64,000 bases of DNA from the IMG/VR virus record IMGVR_UViG_3300037507_004165, positions 90,138 to 154,137 of that record; one strand, 5' to 3'. Below, piece after piece: positions 45,162-52,820 of the stretch (position 1 is the stretch's first letter; each line of letters begins with the position of its first letter). A model generated the notes under the pieces. That model was not told the origin of the DNA, did not search any database, and saw only the letters and a program-made list of their open reading frames with translations. Source of the stretch: a virus. A program made the position numbers and the translations under genes.

Positions 45162-46055
45162 CTAATTATTGAGATAAAAATTTATATCTCTCTTTATTAA
45201 CTCTAAAGAAACATCGATTCCGAATTCTTGAATTTTTGTTGGATATGGTCTATCATTTTCGTCAATATTATCTTTTTTAGTTACTGGCTTGTGATCTCTT
45301 TTGCCTTCTTCATTATATTTTTCTTCAAACCATGGAAATGTCTGTCCAAATATATCTCTTTCTCCAAGCAAGAATCCGTTGGCATATCTTTTGATTCTTG
45401 TTCCAGTTCTATCTATCAAAAACTTAGTAAAGTTTCCAGTCAGTGGCTCGAAGAGCTTTTTGTTTGGCACTTTGCTTGCTCTCGCTGTTGACCAAGGAAC
45501 TTCCTCACCGTTAAAAGGAATGCCGTTCTCCTGCAAGTCAGCGTCGTAAGCCTTGGTCAAATAAGACCAAAGCTCGTGTTGATCTTGTTCTTTAACAGAA
45601 CCTGGAGCGTAATCCGGATCATATCTGTGTTTATCATGTCTTCCATTCGTTAGCTCAGTGAAGGTATACGTAGCGCCAAAATTATCAACAGCATATTTTT
45701 GCGCCACTTCTCCAACTGTTAAATTTAACTTCTGTTCGTCAATATAGTTTTTGATTCCATTTTGAAATTCTGGATAGCCGTGACACATAAAATCATCCAC
45801 AACTACCGCAATTATATTGAAGTTACTCTCATTCTTATAGATTTGATTTAGAATTTCCAAATTCCTATGCTGAGGAATATTGCCACACCCCGCTGCAACA
45901 TTAAATAAAAGTGTGACTTTACCTTTGCAATCTTTAAAAATATCCTCGTTTTTTCCATCAGCTGATTTTATTTTTATATCGTAAATAGAGACTGGCAATT
46001 CGAACTCTTCGGCTTGAAGACTTAAGACATCTTTTACTTGATCTTGTTCTATCAT
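45162..46055 (-). CDS. Glutathione peroxidase-like protein with long insert
   Basis: This protein has 297 residues, compared with about 160-180 for typical enzymes. LLFNVAAGCGNIPQHRNLEILNQIY matches the N-x-A-x-x-CG active-site block, with Cys, not selenocysteine. FTKFLIDRTGTRIKRY matches the later conserved block, FPWF the end. The region between about residues 130 and 195 is an insertion. It may act as a thioredoxin-fold peroxidase or in modification chemistry. Confidence 0.72.
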   Translation of the reverse strand: MIEQDQVKDVLSLQAEEFELPVSIYDIKIKSADGKNEDIFKDCKGKVTLLFNVAAGCGNIPQHRNLEILNQIYKNESNFNIIAVVVDDFMCHGYPEFQNGIKNYIDEQKLNLTVGEVAQKYAVDNFGATYTFTELTNGRHDKHRYDPDYAPGSVKEQDQHELWSYLTKAYDADLQENGIPFNGEEVPWSTARASKVPNKKLFEPLTGNFTKFLIDRTGTRIKRYANGFLLGERDIFGQTFPWFEEKYNEEGKRDHKPVTKKDNIDENDRPYPTKIQEFGIDVSLELIKRDINFYLNN

Positions 46056-46067
46056 TTTATATAGATC

Positions 46068-46499
46068 CTACTTTAATAAATCTTTAGGTATTATCCAGAG
46101 TTTGCAAATTGCATTTGCTTCTATTGTTCCAAAAACAATTTCACATCCGCCACCACCTTTAAAATAAACACAATTGCCACAAATTAAACCTTTTTCTTTG
46201 AAGGGATTCTCTGAAGCTGGCGCGTAGTGAGCTCCATTTGGTCCAGATGTTTTATCAAATCTTCCAAACTCTTCTACTACATCTTCATAGTATTCATATA
46301 GGGCTTTTTGTCTGTCAGTTAGTTTTGATTCTGGATCGTCTTCATCTTCTGAATCCTCATCAGGATTCTCTTCGTCTTCTGGCATTTCTTCGTCTTCTGG
46401 TTCTTCTTCTTCGGTCAGATTGCGATTAGATGCCATGCTAGAAATAAGCTTCATCTTGTTTGCCTGGTAGCTAACATTAGATAGCCAATAATTAGTCAT
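46068..46499 (-). CDS. Cys-rich HiPIP-like protein (paralogue of the next gene)
   Basis: The ATG at 46499 overlaps the upstream stop and gives 143 residues. N-terminal YWLSN, an acidic Asp/Glu-Pro linker, and a C-terminal CGNCVYFKGGGGCEIVFGTIEANAICKLWII Cys pattern suggest a small iron-sulfur protein. The same pattern recurs in the upstream gene. Confidence 0.6.
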   Translation of the reverse strand: MTNYWLSNVSYQANKMKLISSMASNRNLTEEEEPEDEEMPEDEENPDEDSEDEDDPESKLTDRQKALYEYYEDVVEEFGRFDKTSGPNGAHYAPASENPFKEKGLICGNCVYFKGGGGCEIVFGTIEANAICKLWIIPKDLLK

Positions 46500-46827
46500 T
46501 GTCTTCTTCCTTTTTAACAACTCCGTCTGGTATTGCAGCTAATCTGCAAAGACCACCTGGCTCTATTGCTTGAGCGACTATCTTGCATGCATTTTCAGAT
46601 TCTTTTAAATAACAATTCCCGCACATGATCCCCATCTCTTTGTTATCATTTTCTTCTGCAGGAGTATACCCAACCCATATACCTTTTCCATCATTATTGG
46701 CAAGTTTTCCATATTTTTGAGCGATTGCAAGCAGTGCGTTAGCAAATTCAAGCTCTGGAAGTGGCATATTCATCATTTCTTTATTCTCTAATTCAACCAG
46801 TAGATCGGCAAGCCAATACGATGACAT
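46492..46827 (-). CDS. Cys-rich HiPIP-like protein
   Basis: This protein has 111 residues. Start YWLADLL and end CGNCYLKESENACKIVAQAIEPGGLCRLAAIP repeat the pattern of its downstream paralogue. Four Cys could bind a [4Fe-4S] cluster or zinc. Probably a tandem duplication. Confidence 0.6.
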   Translation of the reverse strand: MSSYWLADLLVELENKEMMNMPLPELEFANALLAIAQKYGKLANNDGKGIWVGYTPAEENDNKEMGIMCGNCYLKESENACKIVAQAIEPGGLCRLAAIPDGVVKKEEDND

Positions 46828-46893
46828 AAAGTCTCCTTTTAAAAATTTATATCTAAATAGTACTATATTTCTATCGGTAAAGCAAGTGCTACT

Positions 46894-48387
46894 TTAGCCG
46901 TCAGACATTAAGCCTCTTCTTAGTTCTTGTTCTTCGTCAACCGACATTTGTTTTGGTTCCTTCTTAAAGGCACCGTCCCTTAATTTACCAAGCCCATACC
47001 CAGCAGAGCTCAATAGCGCAGCTGTAGCCGCAAGTCTAATATTCTTTGAATTTTTAAATCCACCTAGAACACTCTTAGCAACTTCCATTCCATCATCAAG
47101 TGCTGTTCTCAAGGCTTTTTCTATTGGCATCTTTGCGTAAGTTTCAGCTTCTCCACTGGCAGCAAGTGCTGCTCTAGCTGCAGGAGTTGTTGTCGGTGCC
47201 CTACCCGCTGCTCCACGCAGAGCATCTGAAGATGTGGAAGTTTCGATATTCTTAGCTGCCGCGGTAGACCTTGAAGCTTCGTAGCGTTGATTATCCGCCT
47301 CAAAAAAGGAATCAACTAGTTTTTCTTTTGCTTGTTCAGTTTTTTTGTCTATGTAACTTTCTGCTTTTCCTAATGGATCTACTTTTTCTTCTATTTTATC
47401 TTTTATTTTTTCTTGGACTTGTTCGTCTACGCCCTCTGGTTTCTCATCGTCCTCGTTGGGTTTGGCATCGGATATGACCGCATCTATGACACTGTCTTCT
47501 ATTTTTTTAATGTCACTAACTGGCTTAGTTGGTTCTTTTGCTTTTTCTTTTTTAACTTTTTCCCCATTAGATTCAACAACTTCACCCACTTTGATTACCG
47601 GTCTATTGTTTTCAACGGTTTTTGAAACAGCTTTTGATTTTTCTGATTGATCAGATCCAGAACGTCTTGTGAGAAAGTCACTTATTGGCTCAGAGCTTAC
47701 ATCCCCAAGAACATTTTGTGTTGTATCGCCTTGAAAGAAAAATCTTTCTCCTGTACTTTCATAAATATCTGTAACTCTATCACCCATGTGCGTTGAGCCT
47801 GCATCTATCGCAGTTGATCCAGGCTTGTTTGTTTCAAATATAGTTCTTCCCAAGACACTTGAGGCTTGAGAAGTAGTTGGCGTTGCTACGCTAGACACAT
47901 TGTGTCTTGCTAGATTAGCCAAGTGGTCTGTATTCTGAAGGTTCGTGGCACCTGGATTAGCCCTCTTACTTGCTTCAACTGCTTGTGCAACTGCAGAATT
48001 AACTGGGTCAGCCCTATATGAATCAATGTCTATAACATGTGCTTGATCAAAAAAGGGAGATCTTCCTTCAACACCAGCAGTTTTTGCTTTCCAACCAGCA
48101 TGGCGCATGTCACCTTGCTCAAAGGCAACCTCTGGATTCTTAAATCTAGCTACTCTTCCATCTTTATGTTGGACGTAAATAGAGCCTTGATAATCTCCAT
48201 ACTTGTCAGCTTTTTGTGGGATAATTCGATTTGGAGTTCTTTGAGGAGCGTGTTTAGAAGTTCTAAATATTCTTTGAACATCTCCCCTGGCAAAAGCATC
48301 AGCAATTTCTTGAGGCATATCTTCTGCGAATCTTGGGTCTAAGGTTTTAGCCACACCCAAAAGGTCAACTCGGTTATTTTGCTGCAC
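46894..48387 (-). CDS. Large hypothetical protein, probably virion-associated
   Basis: This protein has 497 residues. The N-terminal 130 residues look globular (QGSIYVQHKDGRVARFKNP). A long Lys/Glu/Pro-rich disordered middle follows, then a hydrophobic Gly/Ala segment (AATAALLSSAGYGLGKL) near the C-terminus, like a membrane-interacting or tape-measure-like protein. The 49050 gene has a similar Gly/Ala-rich helix. Function not recognised. Confidence 0.55.
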   Translation of the reverse strand: MQQNNRVDLLGVAKTLDPRFAEDMPQEIADAFARGDVQRIFRTSKHAPQRTPNRIIPQKADKYGDYQGSIYVQHKDGRVARFKNPEVAFEQGDMRHAGWKAKTAGVEGRSPFFDQAHVIDIDSYRADPVNSAVAQAVEASKRANPGATNLQNTDHLANLARHNVSSVATPTTSQASSVLGRTIFETNKPGSTAIDAGSTHMGDRVTDIYESTGERFFFQGDTTQNVLGDVSSEPISDFLTRRSGSDQSEKSKAVSKTVENNRPVIKVGEVVESNGEKVKKEKAKEPTKPVSDIKKIEDSVIDAVISDAKPNEDDEKPEGVDEQVQEKIKDKIEEKVDPLGKAESYIDKKTEQAKEKLVDSFFEADNQRYEASRSTAAAKNIETSTSSDALRGAAGRAPTTTPAARAALAASGEAETYAKMPIEKALRTALDDGMEVAKSVLGGFKNSKNIRLAATAALLSSAGYGLGKLRDGAFKKEPKQMSVDEEQELRRGLMSDG

Positions 48388-48465
48388 TTTTTTTCCTTTA
48401 TTAAGCTATGAAAATATAGTAATAAGCATGGCCCCTAAATAAGAAATGATAATATCAAACATTCT

Positions 48466-48539
<74 letters not shown>

Positions 48540-48549
48540 AGTAAGCACC

Positions 48550-48558
48550 ATTATACCA
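48550..48558 (-). promoter_or_regulatory. Extended -10 promoter TGGTATAAT for tRNA-Gly
   Basis: TGGTATAAT on the minus strand ends 10 bases before the tRNA 5' end, so transcription starts within a few bases of the mature tRNA. No clear -35 hexamer. Confidence 0.7.
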
Positions 48559-48607
48559 GCACAATGCCAACAATACTCGTTTGAGATTATTAAAAAAGAA
48601 TTAAAAG

Positions 48608-48835
48608 TTAGTCTGGCATAAGTGGATTGCCGTGCAGCTTGCCTTCCACTATTTGTTTAACTGTTTTTACAGTATTTTGAAGATGTTCTTTACCAAAATT
48701 TAAAGAAAGATGTAGGCTCCAAATTGCGTCAGTAATTCTTCTCGCAGCCACTCTGCAGACGGCATCATCTAATTGATCAGACTTCATAGAATGATATATC
48801 ATATTATATATCTCTGTATATGTTAATATTTCCAT
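48608..48835 (-). CDS. Small helical hypothetical protein
   Basis: The ATG at 48835 has AAAGG nine bases upstream and gives 75 residues. An in-frame ATG at 48907 would add 24 residues but lies directly on a TATACT hexamer, so it is less likely. Helical with Arg/His residues. Function unknown. Confidence 0.5.
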   Translation of the reverse strand: MEILTYTEIYNMIYHSMKSDQLDDAVCRVAARRITDAIWSLHLSLNFGKEHLQNTVKTVKQIVEGKLHGNPLMPD

Positions 48836-48907
48836 ATGCTGGACCTTTCCAAATGCAGGGGCAGAATTAACCACCCCTGCATTAAGAGCATCTGACTTCG
48901 TGTGCAT

Positions 48908-48916
48908 AGTATACCA
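48908..48916 (-). promoter_or_regulatory. Extended -10 promoter TGGTATACT
   Basis: TGGTATACT on the minus strand, about 70 bases before the start at 48835. Variant of the recurring TGGTATAAT motif. Confidence 0.5.
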
Positions 48917-49049
48917 TACAAAACAAAACCAAAAAACTAATAGGGGGAAAAACTTTCAAAATGAAAAAGGCCTCTAAAAATTTTTTCCAATTTTACCTCA
49001 TATAAGGATTTTAAAAATTACTATCTAAAATATATTTTAAAGGAGTTTT

Positions 49050-49589
49050 ATGGCTTTGGGTAAGGGCATGATTGCTGCCATAGGAGCAGCCGGACTTGGT
49101 TATGGTGCCAAGAAATCCATGGACTACGGTAATACACAATTTGCAGCAGGGATGGGTGCTGGTGCTCTTGCTTTTGGCGGAGTGGCAGCAGGACTTGGCA
49201 AAAGGGCTATGAGAAAGGGCGGAATCAGAATTGCAGAAACAATGACTCGCAAAGAAGCCGCTAGAATGTCTAGAAAAGCTGTGAACAATAGAGCCCTATC
49301 GATAGCTGCTGGTGGTATGGGACTATTTGGAGGAACTTCTACATACTTCCAGGCTCAACAGGGTGATTACGGTAGTGCTGCGATGAGTTTGGGAATGACT
49401 GCAGCAGGAGTTGGTGTAGCTGGTAAATTGGGGATGAGAAGCTTTAGGCAGTTTGGTGACTCAAGAAGTCTATCAAAAGCAGCCGGAGTCTTGGCTGGTT
49501 TGCCGGGTGGTTCAATATCAAGAGCTGGTGCGGCTAGATCTGGAGCAGGCGTTTCCAGGGCGATTCCATCTGGCAGAAGATTAAGATAA
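49050..49589 (+). CDS. Gly/Ala-rich membrane-active-like protein
   Basis: This protein has 179 residues with AAAGGAG before the ATG. Three or four Gly/Ala-rich hydrophobic helices (IAAIGAAGLGYGA, FAAGMGAGALAFGGVAAGLG, and later) alternate with Arg/Lys. Similar to membrane-inserting virion proteins or to the end of the 46894 gene product. Confidence 0.55.
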   Translation: MALGKGMIAAIGAAGLGYGAKKSMDYGNTQFAAGMGAGALAFGGVAAGLGKRAMRKGGIRIAETMTRKEAARMSRKAVNNRALSIAAGGMGLFGGTSTYFQAQQGDYGSAAMSLGMTAAGVGVAGKLGMRSFRQFGDSRSLSKAAGVLAGLPGGSISRAGAARSGAGVSRAIPSGRRLR

Positions 49590-49603
49590 TAGACCATATA
49601 TTA

Positions 49604-49612
49604 TGGTACAAT
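49604..49612 (+). promoter_or_regulatory. Promoter TGGTACAAT, leaderless candidate
   Basis: TGGTACAAT ends 7 bases before the ATG at 49620. It lies partly within a palindrome, ACCATATATTATGGT, that could be a repressor site. Confidence 0.55.
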
Positions 49613-49619
49613 TGACCAC

Positions 49620-49907
49620 ATGAAGGCTGAACCAATAATTGAATATAGAGGAATAATTAACCAAGAGGGCAAAGAAGACTCTTGGGCAGACCAAACAATT
49701 CCAAGGATTATTGAAGACATGTATTACGTCAGCGGAAAAACAGGAGCAGATGCTCTCATTGATTTTTGGACAGATGTAAAAAATGGTAAATATATGGAAA
49801 TATGTCGAAAATTAGAAATTCCCAATCATTTTGGTTTAGTTCATTCTGTTAGCACGCTAGCTAAGCACTTCATTGCTTCTGGAAAAATAGATCTCAAGAA
49901 AGAATAG
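49620..49907 (+). CDS. Small hypothetical protein
   Basis: This protein has 95 residues. WADQTIPRIIEDMYYVSGKTGADALIDFW suggests a small helical domain. Probably translated from a leaderless mRNA. Overlaps the convergent gene end by 14 bases. No family recognised. Confidence 0.55.
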   Translation: MKAEPIIEYRGIINQEGKEDSWADQTIPRIIEDMYYVSGKTGADALIDFWTDVKNGKYMEICRKLEIPNHFGLVHSVSTLAKHFIASGKIDLKKE

Positions 49908-50412
49908 TTCTTCTGTATTTTTTTGCAGGTTGATCTAAAATTGACATTTCCCAATAATTGGGTTTAAACAAGTTTTTTACCTTTAAGGCGTTTTCTCCGT
50001 AAAGATACATAAATCTTTCTTTTTTAATGTCTTCAAAAGAAGATATCGGCCATCCATACAAAACCGCATCAACAAAATTAATCTTATTTTCTAATACTAT
50101 TTTATTTAAATCATTTTCAGATTGCTCACCAAACAAAGTGTTAAAGTCGACATAAATTCCTGAATAATTATTTTCTACAGCAGAAAAAATGGTGTCAAAA
50201 GCAGTTCCGCCAGTCCCAATAGAGAAGATAAAATCACACTCTCTAAATAACAGGTTTAAAGTTCTAGTGTTTTTTAAGCCTAATCCTTCTGCTGAACGAA
50301 CTGTTTTTTCAGATCTTCCTTCAAGAGCGCAAAAGAATTCATTGCTTTGATCCAAGGAGTAAAAAAGGCTAGAGCCCATTTTTCCTGGAGAGACTATTCC
50401 TATTTTGTACAT
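49894..50412 (-). CDS. Truncated NAD-binding dehydrogenase-like protein
   Basis: This protein has 172 residues. KIGIVSPGKMGSSLFYSL is a Rossmann fold close to GxGxMG of 3-hydroxyisobutyrate/6-phosphogluconate dehydrogenases. The C-terminal helical domain with the catalytic Lys is missing, although complete enzymes have about 290 residues. It may be a degenerate or regulatory remnant. Confidence 0.6.
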   Translation of the reverse strand: MYKIGIVSPGKMGSSLFYSLDQSNEFFCALEGRSEKTVRSAEGLGLKNTRTLNLLFRECDFIFSIGTGGTAFDTIFSAVENNYSGIYVDFNTLFGEQSENDLNKIVLENKINFVDAVLYGWPISSFEDIKKERFMYLYGENALKVKNLFKPNYWEMSILDQPAKKYRRTILS

Positions 50413-50451
50413 AAAAATTTTTTTTAATTATAATCATCAGCGATGGTTTTT

Positions 50452-50479
50452 GTATTGGGGGATTTTAACCCCCCAATAC
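50452..50479. terminator. GC-rich hairpin between divergent genes
   Basis: GTATTGGGGG / CCCCCAATAC with a loop of eight bases. No clear U tract on either strand. Similar in type to the hairpin at 9577-9599. Confidence 0.5.
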
Positions 50480-50520
50480 TGAGCTATCGGTTTCCGTGAG
50501 AAAGAGTATACCACATATTA

Positions 50521-50529
50521 TGGTATAAT
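50521..50529 (+). promoter_or_regulatory. Extended -10 promoter TGGTATAAT for tRNA-Thr
   Basis: TGGTATAAT ends 11 bases before the tRNA. It is half of an inverted repeat, TATACCA...TGGTATA (50507-50527). Confidence 0.7.
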
Positions 50530-50540
50530 AGTTGTTGTCA

Positions 50541-50612
50541 GCCCGATTAGCTCAGTGGTAGAGCACCTCACTTGTAATGAGGTGGTCGCAGGTTCAAGTC
50601 CTGCATCGGGCT
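50541..50612 (+). tRNA. tRNA-Thr(UGU)
   Basis: Cloverleaf with acceptor GCCCGAT/ATCGGGC, D arm AGCTCAGTGGTAGAGC, anticodon loop CTTGTAA (anticodon TGT at 50573-50575, reading ACA), T arm GGTTCAAGTCC. No encoded CCA follows the discriminator T. Confidence 0.95.
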
Positions 50613-50643
50613 CAAAGCACTTACGGTCGCACGTAAGTACTCA

Positions 50644-50733
50644 GAAAAAATGGTAGATACCAGGCTGAAAAACTTCATCTCTGGCGACGATGCGACTCGG
50701 ATACGCGGATAGGTCTGGATCTACTATTTTTTC
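50644..50733. ncRNA. Structured non-coding RNA candidate closed by a 15-bp helix
   Basis: GAAAAAATGGTAGAT pairs with ATCTACTATTTTTTC at the other end (one G-U pair), enclosing about 60 bases with further short pairings (CCAG with CTGG). It ends in six T on the plus strand. A second hairpin, ACTTACG/CGTAAGT, precedes it at 50619-50638. It does not fold as a tRNA to my eye. It may be a phage small RNA processed from the tRNA-Thr transcript. Confidence 0.5.
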
Positions 50734-50750
50734 GAATATCTGAATCAAAA

Positions 50751-50999
50751 TTATTCTGGATCAGAATTAAAAGAACCATCCGCATGCTGATAATATCCAG
50801 TGTATATAACTATCTGTCCTTCATTGTCGGTTTCATAACCAAATTCTTCAACAGCATCGTTAAGTATTCTTAAGCGCAAATTGTCTTCATCCTCATAAAG
50901 ACCAAGAGCCTCTGCCTGGGAAACAAGAAAATCAAGAGCCTCTTCAGGTTTCATTGAACTAATGACATCAGGAGTAATTTCAGCAATATTTTTACTCAT
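50751..50999 (-). CDS. Small acidic hypothetical protein
   Basis: This protein has 82 residues, acidic, helical. Its start overlaps the upstream stop (TAATG), so it is coupled to the preceding gene. Not recognised. Confidence 0.55.
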   Translation of the reverse strand: MSKNIAEITPDVISSMKPEEALDFLVSQAEALGLYEDEDNLRLRILNDAVEEFGYETDNEGQIVIYTGYYQHADGSFNSDPE

Positions 51000-51322
51000 T
51001 AAGACTGATGTCCAGACTCAATAGATTTTTTATTTACCCAATCGGCGCAGAAAGAAAACCATCTGGCCTGATCTGGAATGCTAGCAGAATGCTCTGCACC
51101 TCTTTTTAGGTACTCTACAAGGCCAAGAATAATTGTCTTTTCATCTGTAGGAACAGACTGAGCTACACCAAGATCTGGAACCGATTCCTGTTGAGAATCA
51201 TCCTGAGACTGATGCTGCGCGATTCTTTCTGCCTTAGCAGCACGAATCTCGGCAGCAATTGCCTGAGCTTGAGGGCTCATCATTGTGTTAGAAGTTGCTG
51301 GGGTTAAAAGTGAATCATCCAT
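50999..51322 (-). CDS. Hypothetical protein
   Basis: This protein has 107 residues with AAAGGA before the ATG. Gln/Ala-rich N-terminus, then EKTIILGLVEYLKRGAEHSASIPDQARWFSFC. Its own promoter is at 51342. No family recognised. Confidence 0.55.
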   Translation of the reverse strand: MDDSLLTPATSNTMMSPQAQAIAAEIRAAKAERIAQHQSQDDSQQESVPDLGVAQSVPTDEKTIILGLVEYLKRGAEHSASIPDQARWFSFCADWVNKKSIESGHQS

Positions 51323-51341
51323 GTTTGTATCCTTTTTGTAT

Positions 51342-51350
51342 ATTATACCA
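51342..51350 (-). promoter_or_regulatory. Extended -10 promoter TGGTATAAT
   Basis: TGGTATAAT on the minus strand, about 13 bases before the transcript start that would lead to the ATG at 51322. It overlaps the end of the upstream gene. Confidence 0.6.
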
Positions 51351-51645
51351 GCTCAAATTTATCTATTCCAGGGATAAGGCCTAATCCAGAACCATTATCC
51401 CAATCAACAAAAACTGTACCAGAATCGTCTACATGTGTAACAGTGCCACAATCCCCTGGTTTAAGATTAGTGTATTTGTCTTCTGTGAAGACTAAACGCA
51501 CTCTTTTGGAAACTAAATTAGGTCTATCAGATACAAGATCATTTATAAAATTTTTTAGAAATTCCAACTCTTCTTTGGTAACAAGAGAATCAAAAAGTAT
51601 TTTGTTTACAATCCGCTTTTTAATTATGTGGTCTTCATTAATCAC
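51343..51645 (-). CDS. DUF4314-like small protein
   Basis: This protein has 100 residues from GTG 51645, overlapping the upstream stop. RVRLVFTEDKYTNLKPGDCGTVTHVDDSGTVFVDWDNGSGLGLIPG is the typical SH3-like pattern. One CGG codon at residue 11 (51613-51615) lies upstream of the conserved domain, so a downstream start cannot be excluded. Confidence 0.65.
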   Translation of the reverse strand: MINEDHIIKKRIVNKILFDSLVTKEELEFLKNFINDLVSDRPNLVSKRVRLVFTEDKYTNLKPGDCGTVTHVDDSGTVFVDWDNGSGLGLIPGIDKFELV

Positions 51646-51950
51646 GCGTAGATTTCCTTTTGCCGGTTATAAATTTGCATTTCAATACGTTTTGTAGAAT
51701 GTCTTTCTTTGTTGCAGCAAATTGGTGGACAACTTACTTCTACAAAAACAGTAACACTTTCTCCGCAGCTAGGACAGGTCCATTTGGTAGCTTTTCTTGT
51801 TTTTACTTTATCTGACATGTCTACTGGGCTTTCAAATAAAACAATGTTCTCTTTGATGCACTGGGGACAAAACCTAGGTTTTCTTCCTCTAGATTTTTTC
51901 CGACTCCATGTGTGTGAACACATCTCACACTTTAAAGTTTCTTTAGACAT
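51642..51950 (-). CDS. Double zinc-ribbon protein
   Basis: This protein has 102 residues. KCEMCSHTW...FCPQC and WTCPSCGES...CPPICC give two Cys4 zinc ribbons. It has TATAAT about 45 bases upstream and AAAGG before the ATG. Possible nucleic-acid binding. A CGG codon occurs eight codons before the stop and does not test the frame. Confidence 0.65.
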   Translation of the reverse strand: MSKETLKCEMCSHTWSRKKSRGRKPRFCPQCIKENIVLFESPVDMSDKVKTRKATKWTCPSCGESVTVFVEVSCPPICCNKERHSTKRIEMQIYNRQKEIYA

Positions 51951-52005
51951 ACTAAACCTTTACAACTTAAATTCACCTATAATAATAAAGATTATATAGC
52001 AAAAA

Positions 52006-52623
52006 TCACTTTTTCTGTTCTTGGACAAAAGTTTGGAACGGTGCTCCAGTATGTGGATCGTTCTTAGCTGCTATCGCCAAAGCTTTTAGGCATAGAGATC
52101 TAGCCTGAGAAGGCATTTTTATCTTCTTGGTGCCAACCATAGCCTGTAAGGCCCCCAAAGCGTAAGGTGAGCCAGTGCCAAGAACATAAAAACCGCTTGA
52201 ATCAGTTAGCCAAGAATAGTCTCCATCTATTACATAGATAGAACCATGAATAACAACTATTATAGTTGAGTCTTGTTCAGCCATATGTCTTTTGTCTTCA
52301 TGGCTTTCTGGAACTGCGTAACCTTGTTGCTCAAAACATTCTCTAAGAGCAGGTATAAATCTTACTGTGATAAACTCATCTAACTTCTTGCCCTTTAGAT
52401 TAGCAGGAGGAGTAGGGGGATTGAAGGCATGATGAAGAATATTAATAGCACGCATGTCTCCAGCAGCACCCAATAAATACCTGCCATTGGCCGCTATTTT
52501 ACTATTTCCGTCTCTTAAGGTCATTATCTGAGAGATATAACCAGTGCTATCAACATCAGAAATGCGTGAGTCTGAGCAGACTAGGGCAAAATTATCCCCT
52601 TGAAATCCTATAATAGTCGTCAT
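52006..52623 (-). CDS. Proteasome beta-subunit/HslV-like Ntn-hydrolase
   Basis: This protein has 205 residues. Removal of Met exposes Thr (MTTIIGFQGDNFALVCSDSR), the N-terminal nucleophile of proteasome subunits. SKIAANGRYLLGAAGD provides the Lys33-like residue, YVLGTGSPYALGAL the Ser/Gly loop, and KNDPHTGAPFQTF the C-terminal Asp region. It lacks a propeptide. With the AAA+ ATPase and Ubl/E1/E2-like proteins in the same minus-strand block it suggests a phage proteolysis system. Expressed from a leaderless-type promoter. Confidence 0.82.
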   Translation of the reverse strand: MTTIIGFQGDNFALVCSDSRISDVDSTGYISQIMTLRDGNSKIAANGRYLLGAAGDMRAINILHHAFNPPTPPANLKGKKLDEFITVRFIPALRECFEQQGYAVPESHEDKRHMAEQDSTIIVVIHGSIYVIDGDYSWLTDSSGFYVLGTGSPYALGALQAMVGTKKIKMPSQARSLCLKALAIAAKNDPHTGAPFQTFVQEQKK

Positions 52624-52629
52624 ATTAAT

Positions 52630-52659
52630 ATTATAGCATTATTTTAGGCTAATCAACAA
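52630..52659 (-). promoter_or_regulatory. Promoter for the proteasome-like gene, leaderless
   Basis: TTGTTG, an 18-base spacer, TATAAT on the minus strand. The A of ATG 52623 falls 7 bases after the -10 hexamer, so the message probably has no leader. It overlaps the end of the upstream gene. Confidence 0.6.
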
Positions 52660-52819
52660 GATCTTTTGTGGTAAAATAAGTTGAACCAAAAACTTGAATA
52701 GCTATTTTTCTTACATCTCCAGGTTCTGCAAAAGAGTCTTTAAATACTTCGTTGTAATAACGCTGTTTTTCATAGTAAGCTCTTTTGTGCTTGTTTTTGT
52801 TCTTTTTTCTTTTGCCCAT
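52649..52819 (-). CDS. Small Lys/Tyr-rich hypothetical protein
   Basis: ATG 52819 gives 56 residues (MGKRKKNKNKHKRAYYEKQR...). The longer frame to 52849 overlaps the next gene and is less likely. Basic N-terminus and acidic C-terminus. Unknown. Confidence 0.5.
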   Translation of the reverse strand: MGKRKKNKNKHKRAYYEKQRYYNEVFKDSFAEPGDVRKIAIQVFGSTYFTTKDLVD

Positions 52820-52820
52820 T

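Noticed and set aside
45162-46055. Selenocysteine in the glutathione-peroxidase-like protein
   Set aside because: The active-site codon is an ordinary Cys codon and no in-frame TGA interrupts the gene.
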